DNA from: Phytophthora hibernalis
Taxonomy: Eukaryota; Oomycota; Peronosporomycetes; Peronosporales; Peronosporaceae
Assembly: GCA_012656075.1 (NCBI GenBank)
Contig: JAAKBF010000042.1
Location: forward strand, 558,001 to 622,000
Direction: 5' to 3'
Length of the DNA: 64,000 nt
The notes under the pieces were generated by a model, which was not told the origin of the DNA, did no database searches, and saw only the letters and a program-made list of their open reading frames with translations. Position 1 is the first letter of the stretch. Every line of letters starts with the position of its first letter. The translations under genes were made by a program, and so were the position numbers. Below are positions 1 through 11,752 of the stretch, one piece after another.

Positions 1-1722
1 CTGCGTCGGCGATGGCGTCTTGCGCCTGGGCGTCGCGCTCTTCAGCACTGTCGAAGCGTGCAACACTATCTGCGACCTCCTTGTCGAACTCGCTCCGCAA
101 CGTTTTTGCTGTCTTGCGGTCGTCTTCGATCATGGTCGTGATATCACGAATACTCTGTCGATTCTTGGCAATATTGGAGGAGTTCGTGGTCACAAGCGTG
201 TGCATCTTAGGCAGCTCTGCAGCCGTGCGTGCCAAGGCCATCTCGGTTGTGGATGCAACCCTGCTCACTTCATGAAGTTTGTGTTGCGTTTCCTGGATCG
301 AGTAACCCATATCGGAGGCTGCGTGTTTCATGGCTGCTCGCTCCAGTGCTCCTTGATTGATACCTGCTTGCAAAGCTGTGACCATTTGCTGCCGTTCCTG
401 GTAGTGCTCCTCAATGACGCCAACGGCAGCGGCTAGTTTCTTCTCGGTCAGTGCAACACGGCCGTCGATACTACCATTTTTCGCATTGGTTTCCTCCATG
501 CGCTCGTCCATGCGGATGAGTTCTTCGTTGTGGCGCTGTGCTGTCATGTCAAGAGTAAGCAACGATGCTTGGTGGGCTATCAGACTCGAGTTACATGATG
601 TGAGATCTGACGCCAAAGTGGCGAAGGTTTTGTCCGTCGCGGCGACAAACGCATCGTATGCTTGGGCGTGCTGCTGTACGTCCGTGTTACCGCTCTCCAT
701 TTGCTGGTATAACCTCCCAACCTCGTTGGTGAGTTTGGCGTCCTGCTCGTCGAGACGCTCGGAAGCCTGCGTACACATCCCATGGAGGTGTTCCATGTCT
801 TTCTCCTGCTCGGCGATCTTCTTGTCATATTTCTTGCTATCACGATCGAGTCGTTCAGTCGATGAACGCATAGCGTCTACAAAGGCATTGACTTCTCGCG
901 AAGTCTCTTCCTGCGTGACCATCTCCGTCTGCAAATACTGCATGCTTTCCTGTAGTTTTCGTGACGTGGAGTGCAAACCTGACCAGATGTCCTGAATCCG
1001 TGCCGCAATCATGTCCTCGAACGTGGCTTTCCAGCGATTTTCAGCCACCTGCCTCTCGGACAGAGTTGTACTCATGGTCTGTGCCAGCTTGTGGTATTCG
1101 ATTTGGAGCGTCTTGGTCGCTGCGCGTGAAGCCGACGCCACTTCTTCACGGAACTCCTCCAGGTCTGCTATTACCCCTTGCTCCAAGTCACTCCGCAGCT
1201 TCGACATCTCCAGTTGCAACGTCGAGATTGATACTTCTTGGTCGATTTTGAGGCGTAGTTGTGCAGCACGCAGTGACTCGATCTCCTGTGCCAGAGTGAC
1301 CCCATCCGTGTAGATTTTCTGTTTTGGTGCGGTGATTGCAGCCGCCTCGTCATTTTCTTTGGGAACAGTGACATCGGATGCGTAGGCGTCACTGACAGGA
1401 TCACCCTTGCTTGGCTTTTTGACCGATTCGAGGTTGTCTTCCGCTCCAGAACGTGTAGTATCGCAATCAATTTCTTCCGGATTCGCTGTGTTTGCACCCG
1501 TTTCTTTCCGACTGGCGTCACTCGGTTCGTGACCAATTTCCTGATGATCCTTCACACTCAGGTGCTTCTCGATGGCTGCCAGACGCGAAAAATGTTCTCA
1601 AAGCGAAGCTCCAGGGGCGACAAGTCGACCGCAATGACTTTGAGAAAATCGTTTTCGCCAGCTTGCTTCTTGGCAGTAGCAGCAGAAGCTCGTCTGGTGC
1701 GCAAAACATCATCGGAAAGCAT
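1..1722 (-). CDS. coiled-coil protein, partial (runs off left edge)
   Basis: An open minus-strand frame runs from about position 1587 to the left edge with no stop. It encodes a highly charged, Glu/Gln/Lys/Ala-rich, almost proline-free sequence typical of a long coiled coil (for example SEFDKEVADSVARFDSAEE near the edge). The likely N-terminus, beginning MLSDDVLRTRRAS at 1722, lies in another frame and joins smoothly at an A5 run (1588-1592), where one base seems to be missing. An in-frame TGA otherwise precedes the downstream frame. A further ATG lies upstream only as part of a longer open frame to 1776. No enzymatic domain was recognised; a structural or scaffold role is a guess from composition only. 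The C-terminus lies outside the window. Confidence 0.7.
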
Positions 1723-2530
1723 GCTGTGGGGCTGTTGCCACCAACTTCGTGCAGACGCGAAACTTGGGTTCGTCAAAACTCTCAGACCCAGAATAGGACA
1801 AGTGGCGTCTTCAAATATAGGGATGCGATTTTAAATTTGCCCACTTTGGCTAACTTTGCCGCCGACTCATTGAGTGAGCAAAGGATCCTTACATGTTAAT
1901 TTTCATCTGGTGTAGTGAAAGGGCAAAACTGAAGCTCTCTGAACGCGGCTTTATCGCAGGCGTTCAGTTGGCCTTTTTGTAAAGGTGTCAATGCACAGTG
2001 AGCATCGCTTGTCAAATTTCGAGCAGTGGACCACACACCGAAATGCGTTCAGAGTCGCGGGAAAAGAATGTCTGTATTACTGTAAGAGCACGAAACTTGC
2101 ATCGCTATCCTTCGACTTTGATCGACCGGTATCAACGATGAAAGCTTTTGCTAGTCGAAAACGACAACTGACGTGTTAATATTCGTGTAGCACGAGGATG
2201 TAAAAGTCTTCAACGACTTCGAGCCGTTTATAAGGTAATTCGTACATGCATAGGTTCCAGAAATGTGTTTGGAACATTGGATTGATTGGATGCCATCGTT
2301 AAAGCCGATTCTGTGCATACAGTACCGTAAACTTATGGACAAAGTGTGACGACCGTTGGCGCCGTAACGCTATCGAATTTTGAACGAGGATGAGACTCCT
2401 GCAAGTTCCTGGCTGAAAAGATCTTGCACTCGCGCTTGGGATGTGCAAGCGCGCGTTTCTTTATTTTACGCACCAACTCTGTTGTGTTGAAGTCAGGAAG
2501 CTAATCACGGCATCGCTTGCTCATATAGTA
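1723..2530. other. intergenic, no gene seen
   Basis: Only short ORFs without recognisable motifs occur here. It separates the coiled-coil gene from the Tc1 element and probably includes that gene's promoter. The TA at 2529-2530 is the left target-site duplication of the transposon. Confidence 0.5.
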
Positions 2531-2803
2531 CAGTGCGCGCCAAATGATTAGGACCCCGTTTTTGGGTTGACTTTTCCCGATATCTCAGCCTATAGGCCGA
2601 GTTAGGAGCTGAGATTTAGATATGGGCTCTTTATTGGTAGTACGAAGGCGGTACATGTGTTAACAACCTGGGTTTCGAGTTTTCTGGTAGGGCTGCTATA
2701 CAGACTGCCGCTTTCGGCTTCAACGACAAAATATAGTACCGTACCCTTTTATGACACAAAAACGCGTTTTTATGAAACCCAATACAAACTCTTATATTAA
2801 AAG
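2531..2803 (+). repeat. left terminal inverted repeat of the Tc1 element
   Basis: This is the reverse complement of 3962-4234 with only a few single-base differences. It begins CAGTGCGCGCCAAATGATTA and ends CTTATATTAAAAG, immediately before the transposase stop region. Confidence 0.93.
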
Positions 2804-3877
2804 TTAGTACTTAGTCAGGCCACCTTTGTTCTTGATGACAGCAAGGCAACGGCGAGGCATGGACTTCACGAGCTTAAGCAGATACTCTTGCTCGATAGAG
2901 TCCCACGCAGTTAAGCTTGCAGCCTCCAGTTCAGCGACGTTGCCGTACTGGCGTCCATGAGCATACACCTTGGCAGCCATCGCCGACCAGGTGTTCTCAA
3001 TAGGGTTGCAATCCGGTGAGCGAGCTGGCCATACCATAGTGCTCACTTCATTTTCCTTCAAGAAATGCGCCGTTTCGCGTGAAGCGTGAATCGACGCATT
3101 ATCTTGCTGGAAAATGAAGTCAACACCATAGTTAAGGTGCGCAAAGGAAGCAGATACTCAGATAATGTATAAACATAGTCACCTGAGTTCTGCCGCCCAC
3201 GCAGGATAGCAAGCTTACTCTTACCGGCTGCGCTGAAGGTGCCCCACACCATGACGCTCCCTCCTCCGTTTTGGCGACGCACGTAGGACTGAGCAGGGCG
3301 ACGCATGTCGCGCCAGTAGTACTTGAAGCCATGAGGGCCGTCAAGATTAAACTTTTTCTCGTCAGAAAAATGGTAAAAATCCATGTTTCTACAGGTTATC
3401 AAAAATCGTTAATATAATGCGCCAATAAATGCGTGGAATATGATCAGACTTACCTGGTTTAAGTATGTGCTCTTCAGCCCAGTTCATGCGGGCGGCCTTG
3501 TGCGCCGCCGTCAGCGGCAGCGTGCGGTCCATTTTTGTGTAGACCAAGTGGTCGACGCTCTTGAGCAGCCGCTGGATCGTGCGTACGGAAGCCTTGACTC
3601 CGAAGCGGGTCTTCAGTTCGGCGACGAAGCAGTCTCCCTTCGCCGCTGCGCGCACTAAGAGGCGAACCTCTCGCTCACTCAGTACTGGTTGCCTCCCTGC
3701 CCGCGGACGCTCACCGCCATCGTCGCTCTGGGGCCCTCGCTCTTCCTTGATGGCATTACGCACAGACGTGCGGGATCGGTCGGTCTTCCTCGAAATCTCG
3801 CGAAGAGACACACCGCCGTCGTGCAGGCCGACGATCCACCAATGCTCTTGGTCGCTAAGGTCCTTGCCACGGCCCAT
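2804..3877 (-). pseudogene. Tc1-type DDE transposase (frameshifted copy)
   Basis: ATG at 3877 opens a helix-turn-helix region (MGRGKDLSDQEHWWIVGLHD, then SLREISRKTDRSRTSVRNAI). Exon 1 ends near NWAEEHILKP at a GTAAGT donor (about 3453). An acceptor CTGTAG near 3390 leads to the first catalytic Asp in HFSDEKKFNLDG. The second Asp is in QQDNASIHAS and the third acidic residue in PDCNPIENTW, giving DD34E spacing. One frame change lies near 3140, between YLLP and the second Asp. The predicted splice also leaves the frame one base out, so a second indel or another acceptor is needed. The enzyme would cut and paste the element at TA sites. As read, this copy makes no full-length protein. Confidence 0.88.
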
Positions 3878-3961
3878 GCAAAAATGAAAGACTCCGGTGG
3901 AACTCTAGCGCTCTCGAGCGGCAAATTTCCTCCATCCATCTGAATTGTTTTGACCATCACT

Positions 3962-4234
3962 CTTTTAATATAAGAATTTGTATTGGGTTTCATAAAAACG
4001 CGTTTTTGTGTCATAAAAGGGTACGGTACTATATTTTGTCGTTGAAGCCGAAAGCGGCAGTCTGTATAGCAGCCCTACCAGAAAACTCGAAACCCAGGTT
4101 GTTAACACATGTACCGCCTTCGTACTACCAATAAAGAGCCCATATCTAAATCTCAGCTCCTAACTCGGCCTATAGGCTGAGATATCGAAAAAGTCAACCC
4201 AAAAACGGGGGTCCTAATCATTTGGCGCGCACTG
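3962..4234 (-). repeat. right terminal inverted repeat of the Tc1 element
   Basis: This is the inverted copy of 2531-2803, starting at CTTTTAATATAAG and ending GGCGCGCACTG next to the TA duplication. It contains the transposase promoter side, since the gene reads leftward from 3877. Confidence 0.93.
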
Positions 4235-4236
4235 TA

Positions 4237-5696
4237 CACCTAAGATCTCGCCTTATTTAATCGATCTCGAAATAATACAGTAACCCAAGTAAGTAAACGC
4301 CGCCAAGTGAAACGAAAAAAAACACAATACAGGTATACCGGTCCAATATTTAGGAAATTGTCCCAAATGTCGCTTTTAAAGGATTTACAAATTCGAGGGC
4401 TACTAAATTGTATCGCTCTTGCAAGCGCGTCATAAATCGTTTCTCCAGGCATTGAAAATGAAGCTGGACTGGAACTGATCTTAAATGGATCCTATCGTGG
4501 TACTTTAGCTGTGATCATTGACGTAGTTACTCGCTTGACCACAATCTACTCTGCAGTGTTAACTGGTCCCATACCGGGTTGCAGTGTAAACAACTTGATT
4601 TCTGATATATTTCTTGACATGGTGTGCCTGTTTCGGACGCAAGCGTATGACGCAAGCGTATGGGACTTAATTATATTGGACTCATAAAAATTTAGTCAGA
4701 ACTCGCCAGATTCTGTTGTTGTTGACAAGTTGCAACCATGGTATAAACTTATAACAAGTGTAATATATCGCGATTTGAAGGGAAACAAATCTTGAGAAGT
4801 TCTTTCTCGACTCGGATCCATCACACAACTGTACCACATGCATAATATGCCGGTACAAATAGATGTGCGAGCTGAAATTTTATACATGTATTGTATTGAT
4901 GAGGCTTGTTTTACTTACCTGGAGCTAAGTAGCTTTTGCTCGCTGGATGGGGAAATCCAGAGGTTGCCCACAGCAGGATTTGCCCCAAGAGGACATCGGT
5001 AGCTGAACTTGTTCCCAAACGGCGCCCACAACGAGAGAAAATCAGAAAACGCAGTCGTGTACATGAATGAAAAGGACCAATCGTAAAGTTGCAACGTTGT
5101 ACGCTTCGCTGTACCAGGTATGAACCAAGCGGTGATGGCTTGAACTAGATGCTGCTGTCAGCCACTGCAGACTGTCGCACCGAGAATGCCGATCGCAATG
5201 TACTTCAGTATATATGCCCGCATCCGGTGGACCTGTCTCTCGTTTTAATACTGGCGAAAGGTTTTTGACGACCCGAATGATTTTTGCAGGCATACATAAC
5301 CCCAAGACAGCAGAGCTTGAAGCTCAAACCCAGGACCGGAGTACAGTATTATGTAGTCTGAAATTTATAGTAAACTTTGTTCCAGGGTGCCCTCTGCAGG
5401 TACATGTAGCAACTCTCTGCTGGCCACACATGCTCCATGTGCAGCTTAAAAGCCGGGTGCGCAACGCGAGCAGTCTGCAGAGAGTTGACTCTCAGTATTG
5501 AAGCGAAGGCAGCCTATCCACTGCCACCGGTGGGCACGAACGCCCGCAATGCTCATTTTTAGGCTCGTCTGCGGAGCCCTTCAAGCATTTTTTTCGTAGA
5601 GAATGTTTTGTCGACAGGTCCCAATCCGAGCGCTTGATTTTAGCCTCTAAGAGATTGCCCGAAGCTCCCGACATCGAGATCCACCAAACGCTCTCG
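4237..5696. other. intergenic, no gene seen
   Basis: Only short ORFs are present, without recognisable domains or codon structure. The last few hundred bases probably contain the promoter of the ankyrin gene. No repeat, RNA gene or convincing transposon relic was found. Confidence 0.45.
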
Positions 5697-7734
5697 ATGT
5701 TTTGGTCGCTTGCCTACTTCGCTTTCATTCCTATGATCGTACTGTGTCGATTGCCATTTCTAGAATACGCGGCACTCGCTCACATCTGCTACATACCACT
5801 ACAGTACTCGCTACACTTCTCCAACCGTCCCTATGGCTCGACCTGGACATCAGTCAAGGGAAATGCATCACCATGCATAAGTCATGTGGAGCGAGCGTGG
5901 CTGGAAGCAGCAAGAAACAGCGACGTCGACCGGATGAAGATGCTCCGCAATCAGCACCCCAAGTGGCTGGACCTCAAGAGGGTACTTAAATCTTCCATTC
6001 GTGTGATTGTCTGGCATTGACGAATTTAATTCTCCGCAGAATGTCGACGATGATACATTGGCGGCCGATTCGGAGGAATCTCGATCCTCGCGGACGACTG
6101 GTTTCTGCAGTTGGGACGGTTTCCATCTCAGAACCATCGGAGCGTCCGCGCTGCACACGGCGACATGGCACGGCGATACCAAAATTGGGCAGTACCTTCT
6201 CGAAGAGGGTCAGGACCCCAATACGGAAGATGATACCGGAATGACTCCGATCATGCTAGCGATCATGCACCATAATTTGCAGGCAACTCGCTGCGTCTTT
6301 CGCGACCGTCTAGCAATTCAGCGAAATCTTGTCACGGATGTAAGCCTTGAGTAGTGTAACCTTGGAAATTGTCGCTTAGTATAGATGCTGACATGCCGCA
6401 ATGGTGTAAAATTGTAGTGCCGGGACGAAGACGACGAACGAACACGGAAGACGCTGGAGCGTATCCAATTATTCCTCCGTTTCAACGCTAATGTCGACAA
6501 GAAATGCCACCGCGGGAAGACCGCGCTGCACCACGCCACTACGGACGACACGTATGAGGTGGCGAAACTTCTCATCTCGAACGGTGCTACCATTGACATC
6601 CAAGACGAGGTACGACCGTTATTCTTACCTCAACGATAGAAAATTCCTCACACGTATCGCACTTGCTGGGTAGGAAGGGAAATCTCCGTTGTATGACTGC
6701 GTCCAGTCAACAAGTATGCTGGTAACTGATCTGCTGTTATACCACGGCGCACAGATCCACCTTCCAGACAACGATGGAGTCTCTCCATTACAGTTCGTCA
6801 TACGTACTCATGACGTGTCCATGCTACATATCATACTGAACCACCATCAACTCGTGCCGACCCACCAGGGCGAAGAGTTCGCAGGTTCCGTTCTCATGAC
6901 CGCTGTCGAGAAAGGTGCACTCCCCATTGTAAAATTTCTTCTGGAAGAAGGTTACACCACCATCGACCATCAAAACTCCATCGGGAGACGGCCATGCATC
7001 GCGCACTGATGAGCAAGAGAGCCTCTGTAACCGAGTTCCTGCGCGCTTTCGACGAACCAGCTCGTGTGCTGATTTTGAGAACAAAAGCGGACGAGTCGTG
7101 TCTCCACTACGCGGCGCAGTACTCGTCTCCAGACGAGTTGCGACTTCTGCTAGACTTTTATGGTCGATGGCGCAGTGGTGCGGAAATACGTCTACACGAG
7201 GAAGACGACGAGTTGATGGCTCTGTTGAACGACGTCAACTCCAGTGGATACACGGCCTTGTTCTTGGCTGCCACGAAGCCGGGTTCGTTTCAAGACCGCA
7301 ACGCCAGGACGCGGTTGATGCTGATCGCCGGAGCGAAGCTACTGGGAAGCAGTCCGTTTCTTGAAATCGCTTCGGATCGGACGACCATGGCGCTTTCCTC
7401 CGAAGTGCAGAAATGTTTGTCCTTGTGGCTGTCGGAGTGTGCGAGCTCTCACTTGGACGTGGCCACCAAGTTCTGCGTGAAGTACTTGGCGATCATTTCA
7501 TCGCTGTATCATTCCCAACTTCAGGTGAACCACAAGGTTCTGGAAGTGTTGGTGTCGTCCGGTCGGGCGGTTGATACGACTCCGCTGTTGTTACTGCTGC
7601 CATTCGATCGAAGAGCGTCTTTGCTGTTGGTGGAACATGTTGGGGCTTTTGGCAGACAGCAGAACCACCCGCTGATTCGAGCACTGTACGAGGAGCTTGC
7701 AGCAGCGTGGACAGGGCTGGATGCGTTGCCATGA
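5697..7734 (+). CDS. ankyrin-repeat protein, four exons
   Basis: The gene reads through four exons with three short phase-0 introns: 5982-6039 (58 bp), 6340-6417 (78 bp) and 6610-6673 (64 bp), all GT-AG. Ankyrin units are visible, for example ASALHTATWHGDTKIGQYLL, KTALHHATTDDTYEVAKLLI, SPLQFVIRTHDVSMLHIIL, GSVLMTAVEKGALPIVKFLL and ESCLHYAAQYSSPDELRLLL. A single-base loss in a GGG run (6983-6985) breaks the frame just before an ankyrin TAMHRALM segment; the frame then stays open to the stop at 7732. The ATG at 5697 gives a hydrophobic N-terminus and is uncertain; a later start or an upstream exon is possible. Likely a protein-protein interaction scaffold, partner unknown. Confidence 0.82.
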
Positions 7735-8930
7735 AGATCGGCACGATTTGACGACGAGCAACAATGACACTTGTAGTTTCATTGTTTCCCGGTGTCGTTG
7801 GGGTCAGAAGTAGTTTGACAAAACAGTTTTCTCGAAAATAGCCTGCAGATTTTAAAATAGGCTGAAGTATTCCTCCATTTTGAGTTGTTGCAGACCCCAC
7901 TCAGCAGAAACTGCTTACTGAGTGTGCTCTCCGATCATCGACTTGATCAACTGAACACTCGCGTTGCGGTTGAGTCCAGTTTTGCATTGCACTTCTAAAA
8001 ATAATTATGGTATTACGGTCTATTGTTTTTATTTTACTGTATCCTTGGTAGGCTAATGATGTCTAATTACCAAATGCACTTGAGATTATTATTGTATGAA
8101 ACTGCACGCCATCCCCTGAACAGCACAGTATGCCTGCTCCGCATTGTCGTCCCTCTTGGTTATAAACTTATTAGGTCGATAGCAAAACTAAACGAACCTC
8201 ACGTCAAAACGAAACTTTTGGCTGTATCACTGCAACTGCTATTTCGAAGTATGGGGTATCTTAAATTTAATATGTTGCCTAAATTTATTGGGTCCCGTAT
8301 TAGATACACATATTTAGTATTTTAAAACAATTCTTTTAAAATACAGCAAAAACAAGGATACTAACCTAAAATTTAACTTATCACTCAACATTTATGCCAA
8401 TTTCCTCATAATTAAGCTTATAATACTCCAGAAGTATGAAGCATAATAATGATATTTATTTCTTCAACAAAATACTATCTATTCAAAACGTTATTTTGTC
8501 CGAAATCAGTATTTTAATACTACTACTAGAACCTTAAATAATATTCGAGTACCTGTATTATATACGAAGTAATATTTACAGTATTCAGTATCACTGGTTG
8601 ACCAAAGGTCACCGACAACATTGTCAAAAAGTGTGAGATAAGCTATCGCCCCTTGTGCTTGCTGGAGCCAATCATAAGGTGATGGAGCTTGTGGACGGCA
8701 GCGGAGTAACGTACGATCGCAGTGAGTACAGCAAAGTATTCACACGTTCCCCTAACTCATAGTGTAACTTTCATGTAATAACGCTATGGCTGACGCGTAA
8801 ACGTAATACGATTTTCGTATTACCAGTACATTACCAGCTGTAAGGTATTATTTACAGCATTTACAGCATTCCCCTATCAGTTCGAAATCAGCTACAAACA
8901 CCTCCATAGCTTCGGATCGAGGAGGACATC
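7735..8930. other. AT-rich intergenic stretch
   Basis: From about 8000 to 8620 the DNA is strongly AT-rich and holds only short ORFs without motifs. It ends at the upstream region of the RxLR-like gene. About 20 bases ahead of that gene's ATG (CTTCGGATCGAGGAG) are nearly the same as ahead of the paralogue at 18816. Confidence 0.5.
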
Positions 8931-9331
8931 ATGCAGACCACGTTCTTCTTCCTTCTAGTGACTACATTCGTCGCAGCCACCGAACCCACGGCCGTTGCAA
9001 AGCTGTCCAGAACACTCTCCCTGCGCACGGACACCTGCAAGGATCTCACGTAGTCAAACAGCATGTGGACTTGGGTCAGGAGGAAGAGAGAGGGGCGATT
9101 CAAGCTCTCGTCAGATTTAAGGGCATCTTTGGTAAACATCCGAACAAGGCTGCCAAGCTCACGACCAACAAGCTCCAGAAGATCAAGACGTACGCAAAGG
9201 AGAATCCCAACAAATGGGAACAAATGGAGTATTACCTGACCAACGTGTATGGCATATCCCTCATGGCGCTTCTTGCGGGTGGATCCTTCTTCCTCGGGTG
9301 GAGATACGCCGGGGCCGGGACATCACAGTGA
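8931..9331 (+). pseudogene. RxLR/EER-like secreted protein gene, frameshifted
   Basis: ATG at 8931 opens a signal peptide (MQTTFFFLLVTTFVAATE) closely matching the paralogue that starts at 18816 on the other strand. The frame ends after 40 codons at TAG 9051. Compared with the paralogue, one base is missing in the A-rich stretch near 9000. In the next frame the conserved part continues with an HLQ motif (an RHLQ in the paralogue, Gly at the Arg position here), an EEER motif near 9083-9094, then a Lys-rich stretch and a C-terminal hydrophobic segment (SLMALLAGGSFFLGW) to the TGA at 9329-9331. RxLR-EER proteins are secreted and enter host plant cells. Whether the break is real decay or a sequence error cannot be told here. 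Confidence 0.72.
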
Positions 9332-9827
9332 TGCATTCACTCGACATTTGATGCAAGTTCTGTAGTTTCGGTTCTCTGGAAGCTCGCTTAGTACAAGATC
9401 TGCATTCTTCCATGCCAGAACCATAATACACTTGGGAGCGCTATCGTGTTTTCGTGACGAAACTTGGCGGTTCGTTGAAATGCAGTCGACGTTGTTACCG
9501 GTTTGAAGCGGATTCTTGTGGAACGGTACTGGTGTGATTGGCCATAATTCAGCTAATCAAAAGCATTTTCTGTTGTTGAGTGACATGTACACGTACTGCT
9601 GTTTTTACCGGTGTACGAAGTAATAATCCATCAACTAATGACTGACTTCGAAATCCTTGTGTGAGGACCATTTTCAACATGTTGAGTACTCTGTTTGTTT
9701 GAATCTCTGCAAACGTGTTAATTGACGTTAAGTGCTGCACAGAAGTTTGCGTTCCAGTCTAATGGGTCGGTTGCCAGCATAATGTGAAGCAGCGGTGCGA
9801 ACGCCTCGAAGCAGCTCTCCGAATTCT
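9332..9827. other. intergenic 3' region
   Basis: No gene was seen. It lies between the plus-strand RxLR-like gene and the minus-strand channel gene, so it should hold the 3' ends of both. Confidence 0.45.
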
Positions 9828-11752
9828 TCAGAGCTTTAAACATATCCATTGGCAGTTCCCAAATGCTGAACTCGCAGTTTCATTTGTCGACTCGTCCTTC
9901 CCGTCGCACTCAAACGTGTTGTGTTTCTTGCTTCCGTTTTCAGTTGTGAGCTCAAAACCCACAGTCTCATCTTCAGTTGATTCTTCCCCACCTGCAGTAA
10001 CAGTCGATTCGTGCTGCTTCTGGAACTCTTGCACTGTGTACAGTAGTGCTGCGCCCCAATGACCTTCCATGTCGAGTCTTGAGCACTCGGTGAATTTCTT
10101 CGCCTTGAGATATGCGTAAGCGTGATCGCAGAGTTGGAGTGCCAGGCGAGAAAACGAGTGCCTCTTCAATACTTGTACGAACGCTTGCGAACTCAACGAA
10201 AACAAGTCGCACGCTCGAACTGTGCGCACGGTGTACGCACTGATGATAAATGCCAATAGACCACGCTCACCGAAGTAGCTACCGGCACGAAGTCCCACCG
10301 GTCGATCCATCAACGAGTTGCTCTGCATGTTGAGATGGCCTTTCGTGACGAAGTACATGGCTCGCACAATGCTGCCTTCCGTGACGACATTTTCGTCGCG
10401 GGGTACCCCTCGAAGCGCAATTGTTCAGCTACAGAAAGAGTGAAGGCTTCGACTTCACTGCTGCACACAGGGGTGATGACTTTCATGATAAACCAATCGA
10501 GCGGCTCTTTCGACGCTTGGAGAATGCAAGCTGCACGAATAGGACGCGGCATCTCCTCCAGTAAACTGTCGTAGTTTACGCCAGCGTGAGAGGACCACAG
10601 AGAAGTCATGAAGGCGTACGTCCGCGATTTGAGGCGGTCACTCACACGCAAACGTGCCAGGTAGAGCTCAACAGCGATGTGGTTCTTGCGGAAGTCCACT
10701 TCCAGACCAATGTACGAGATGAAAAGACTCGCAAGCTCACCGATCACGAACGACATGGTAATGAGGCCTACGAAGGACATGGTGATTTGAAACGCGTACA
10801 ATGACGCGGTTTCAGGAGCCATGTTGCGAGCTTTCTTGACGAATGCAGTGGTGGCGAAGAAGAGGCCACGCAGGAAGCGCCGAGTGAGCTGTGCAGGAGA
10901 TGGATTTTGGGGGTCTGGAATCTCCAGTTCTTGAGACGGAAGCCACGACTCCCATTCTGTGCCGAACCCTGCGGCCATGGCCACCGCCAGATACGCACAC
11001 GCCGCCCAGTGAATTACCAGCAAATAGAGCATCCACACCTGCCAAAAGCGAGTTGCCTCGTTAGCTACACTACGACGGCTGATCTCATCCAAATACCCCA
11101 TGACGTTGAAAATCTTGATGCAGCGTAGTAACTTGAGCCATGGGCGGGACTCAAAAACGAACAGAAGACCGTGGAAAGGGATCGCGGCAATGACGTCTAG
11201 CAGCATTCGTTTCTTCTTGTAGACACTTCGCAGATTTTGTTCGTACAGCTCTAAAGAAGCTGGTGATTCCTGGAGATGCCAACTGAACCACACGTCCAAA
11301 CTGAAAGCAACCTCGCATAGCAGATAAACAGTGTTCGCAATGGTAGCGAAAACGGTGACCCGGTTCATGGCGTCCATTGAAAGCTGGTAAGGTACCACAA
11401 TGGCAACGTACATGGTGCAAGACACTATGAAGCGTAGCCAGCGCAAGTGGAACTCAGTTTGTACTGGAGCTCCATAAACGATACTATCCGAAAGCTTAGC
11501 GAGCGGCACAAGTACCAAGCGCTTCACCGATTTCACCACATTCATATGATCCATGTGGGAGCTGTTACTTCGCTTCAAGCGCGCGTGATTGAGCTCCTCT
11601 TTCAAGCGTTCGGCTCGTTCATTCATAACATCTGCGCGTGACAGCATCAAACCAGTCAGAGTGGCCATTCCGCGCCGTTGTTCATCGCGTGACATCTGAA
11701 CAAGCCGCTCTTGCTCGCGACGGATGCTAGCAATACGAAGCACCTTTGCTTC
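9828..11752 (-). other. channel module IV
   Basis: A charged helix (RIASIRREQERLVQMSRDE) links module III to this one without a start codon. S1 is FIVSCTMYVAIVVPYQLSM, S2 is VYLLCEVAFSLDVWF, S3 is MLLDVIAAIPFHGLLFVF, S4 is RPWLKLLRCIKIFNVMGYLD and S5 is VWMLYLLVIHWAACAYLAVA. The pore region is GLFFATTAFVKKARNM and S6 is FVGLITMSFVIGELASLF. The CNBD carries SYFGERGLLAFIISAYTV, with FGE kept but no Arg before the Ala. A C-run frame change at 10400-10403 separates the two halves of this CNBD. The tail is Glu/Thr-rich and ends at 9828. Confidence 0.8.

Larger units (their letters stand above)
2531..4234. mobile_element. Tc1-type DNA transposon with long terminal inverted repeats
   Basis: The element starts CAGTGCGCGCC and ends GGCGCGCACTG, flanked by TA at 2529-2530 and 4235-4236, the target duplication expected for Tc1/mariner. 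The two ends are near-identical inverted repeats of 273 bp each, differing mainly by single bases in C and T runs. The interior holds one minus-strand transposase gene with a probable intron. Near-identity of the ends suggests a fairly recent insertion, but the transposase is frameshifted in this copy. Confidence 0.93.

Noticed and set aside
414..995. 193-residue plus-strand Ser-rich open frame
   Set aside because: It is antisense to the coiled-coil gene, which stays open for more than 1.5 kb and has coherent composition.
7493..7900. Minus-strand frame opposite the ankyrin gene's end
   Set aside because: It overlaps the last ankyrin exon and shows no motif or plausible start.
8023..8325. 100-residue plus-strand ORF in AT-rich DNA
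   Set aside because: It has no recognisable domain, and its length can occur by chance in this region.
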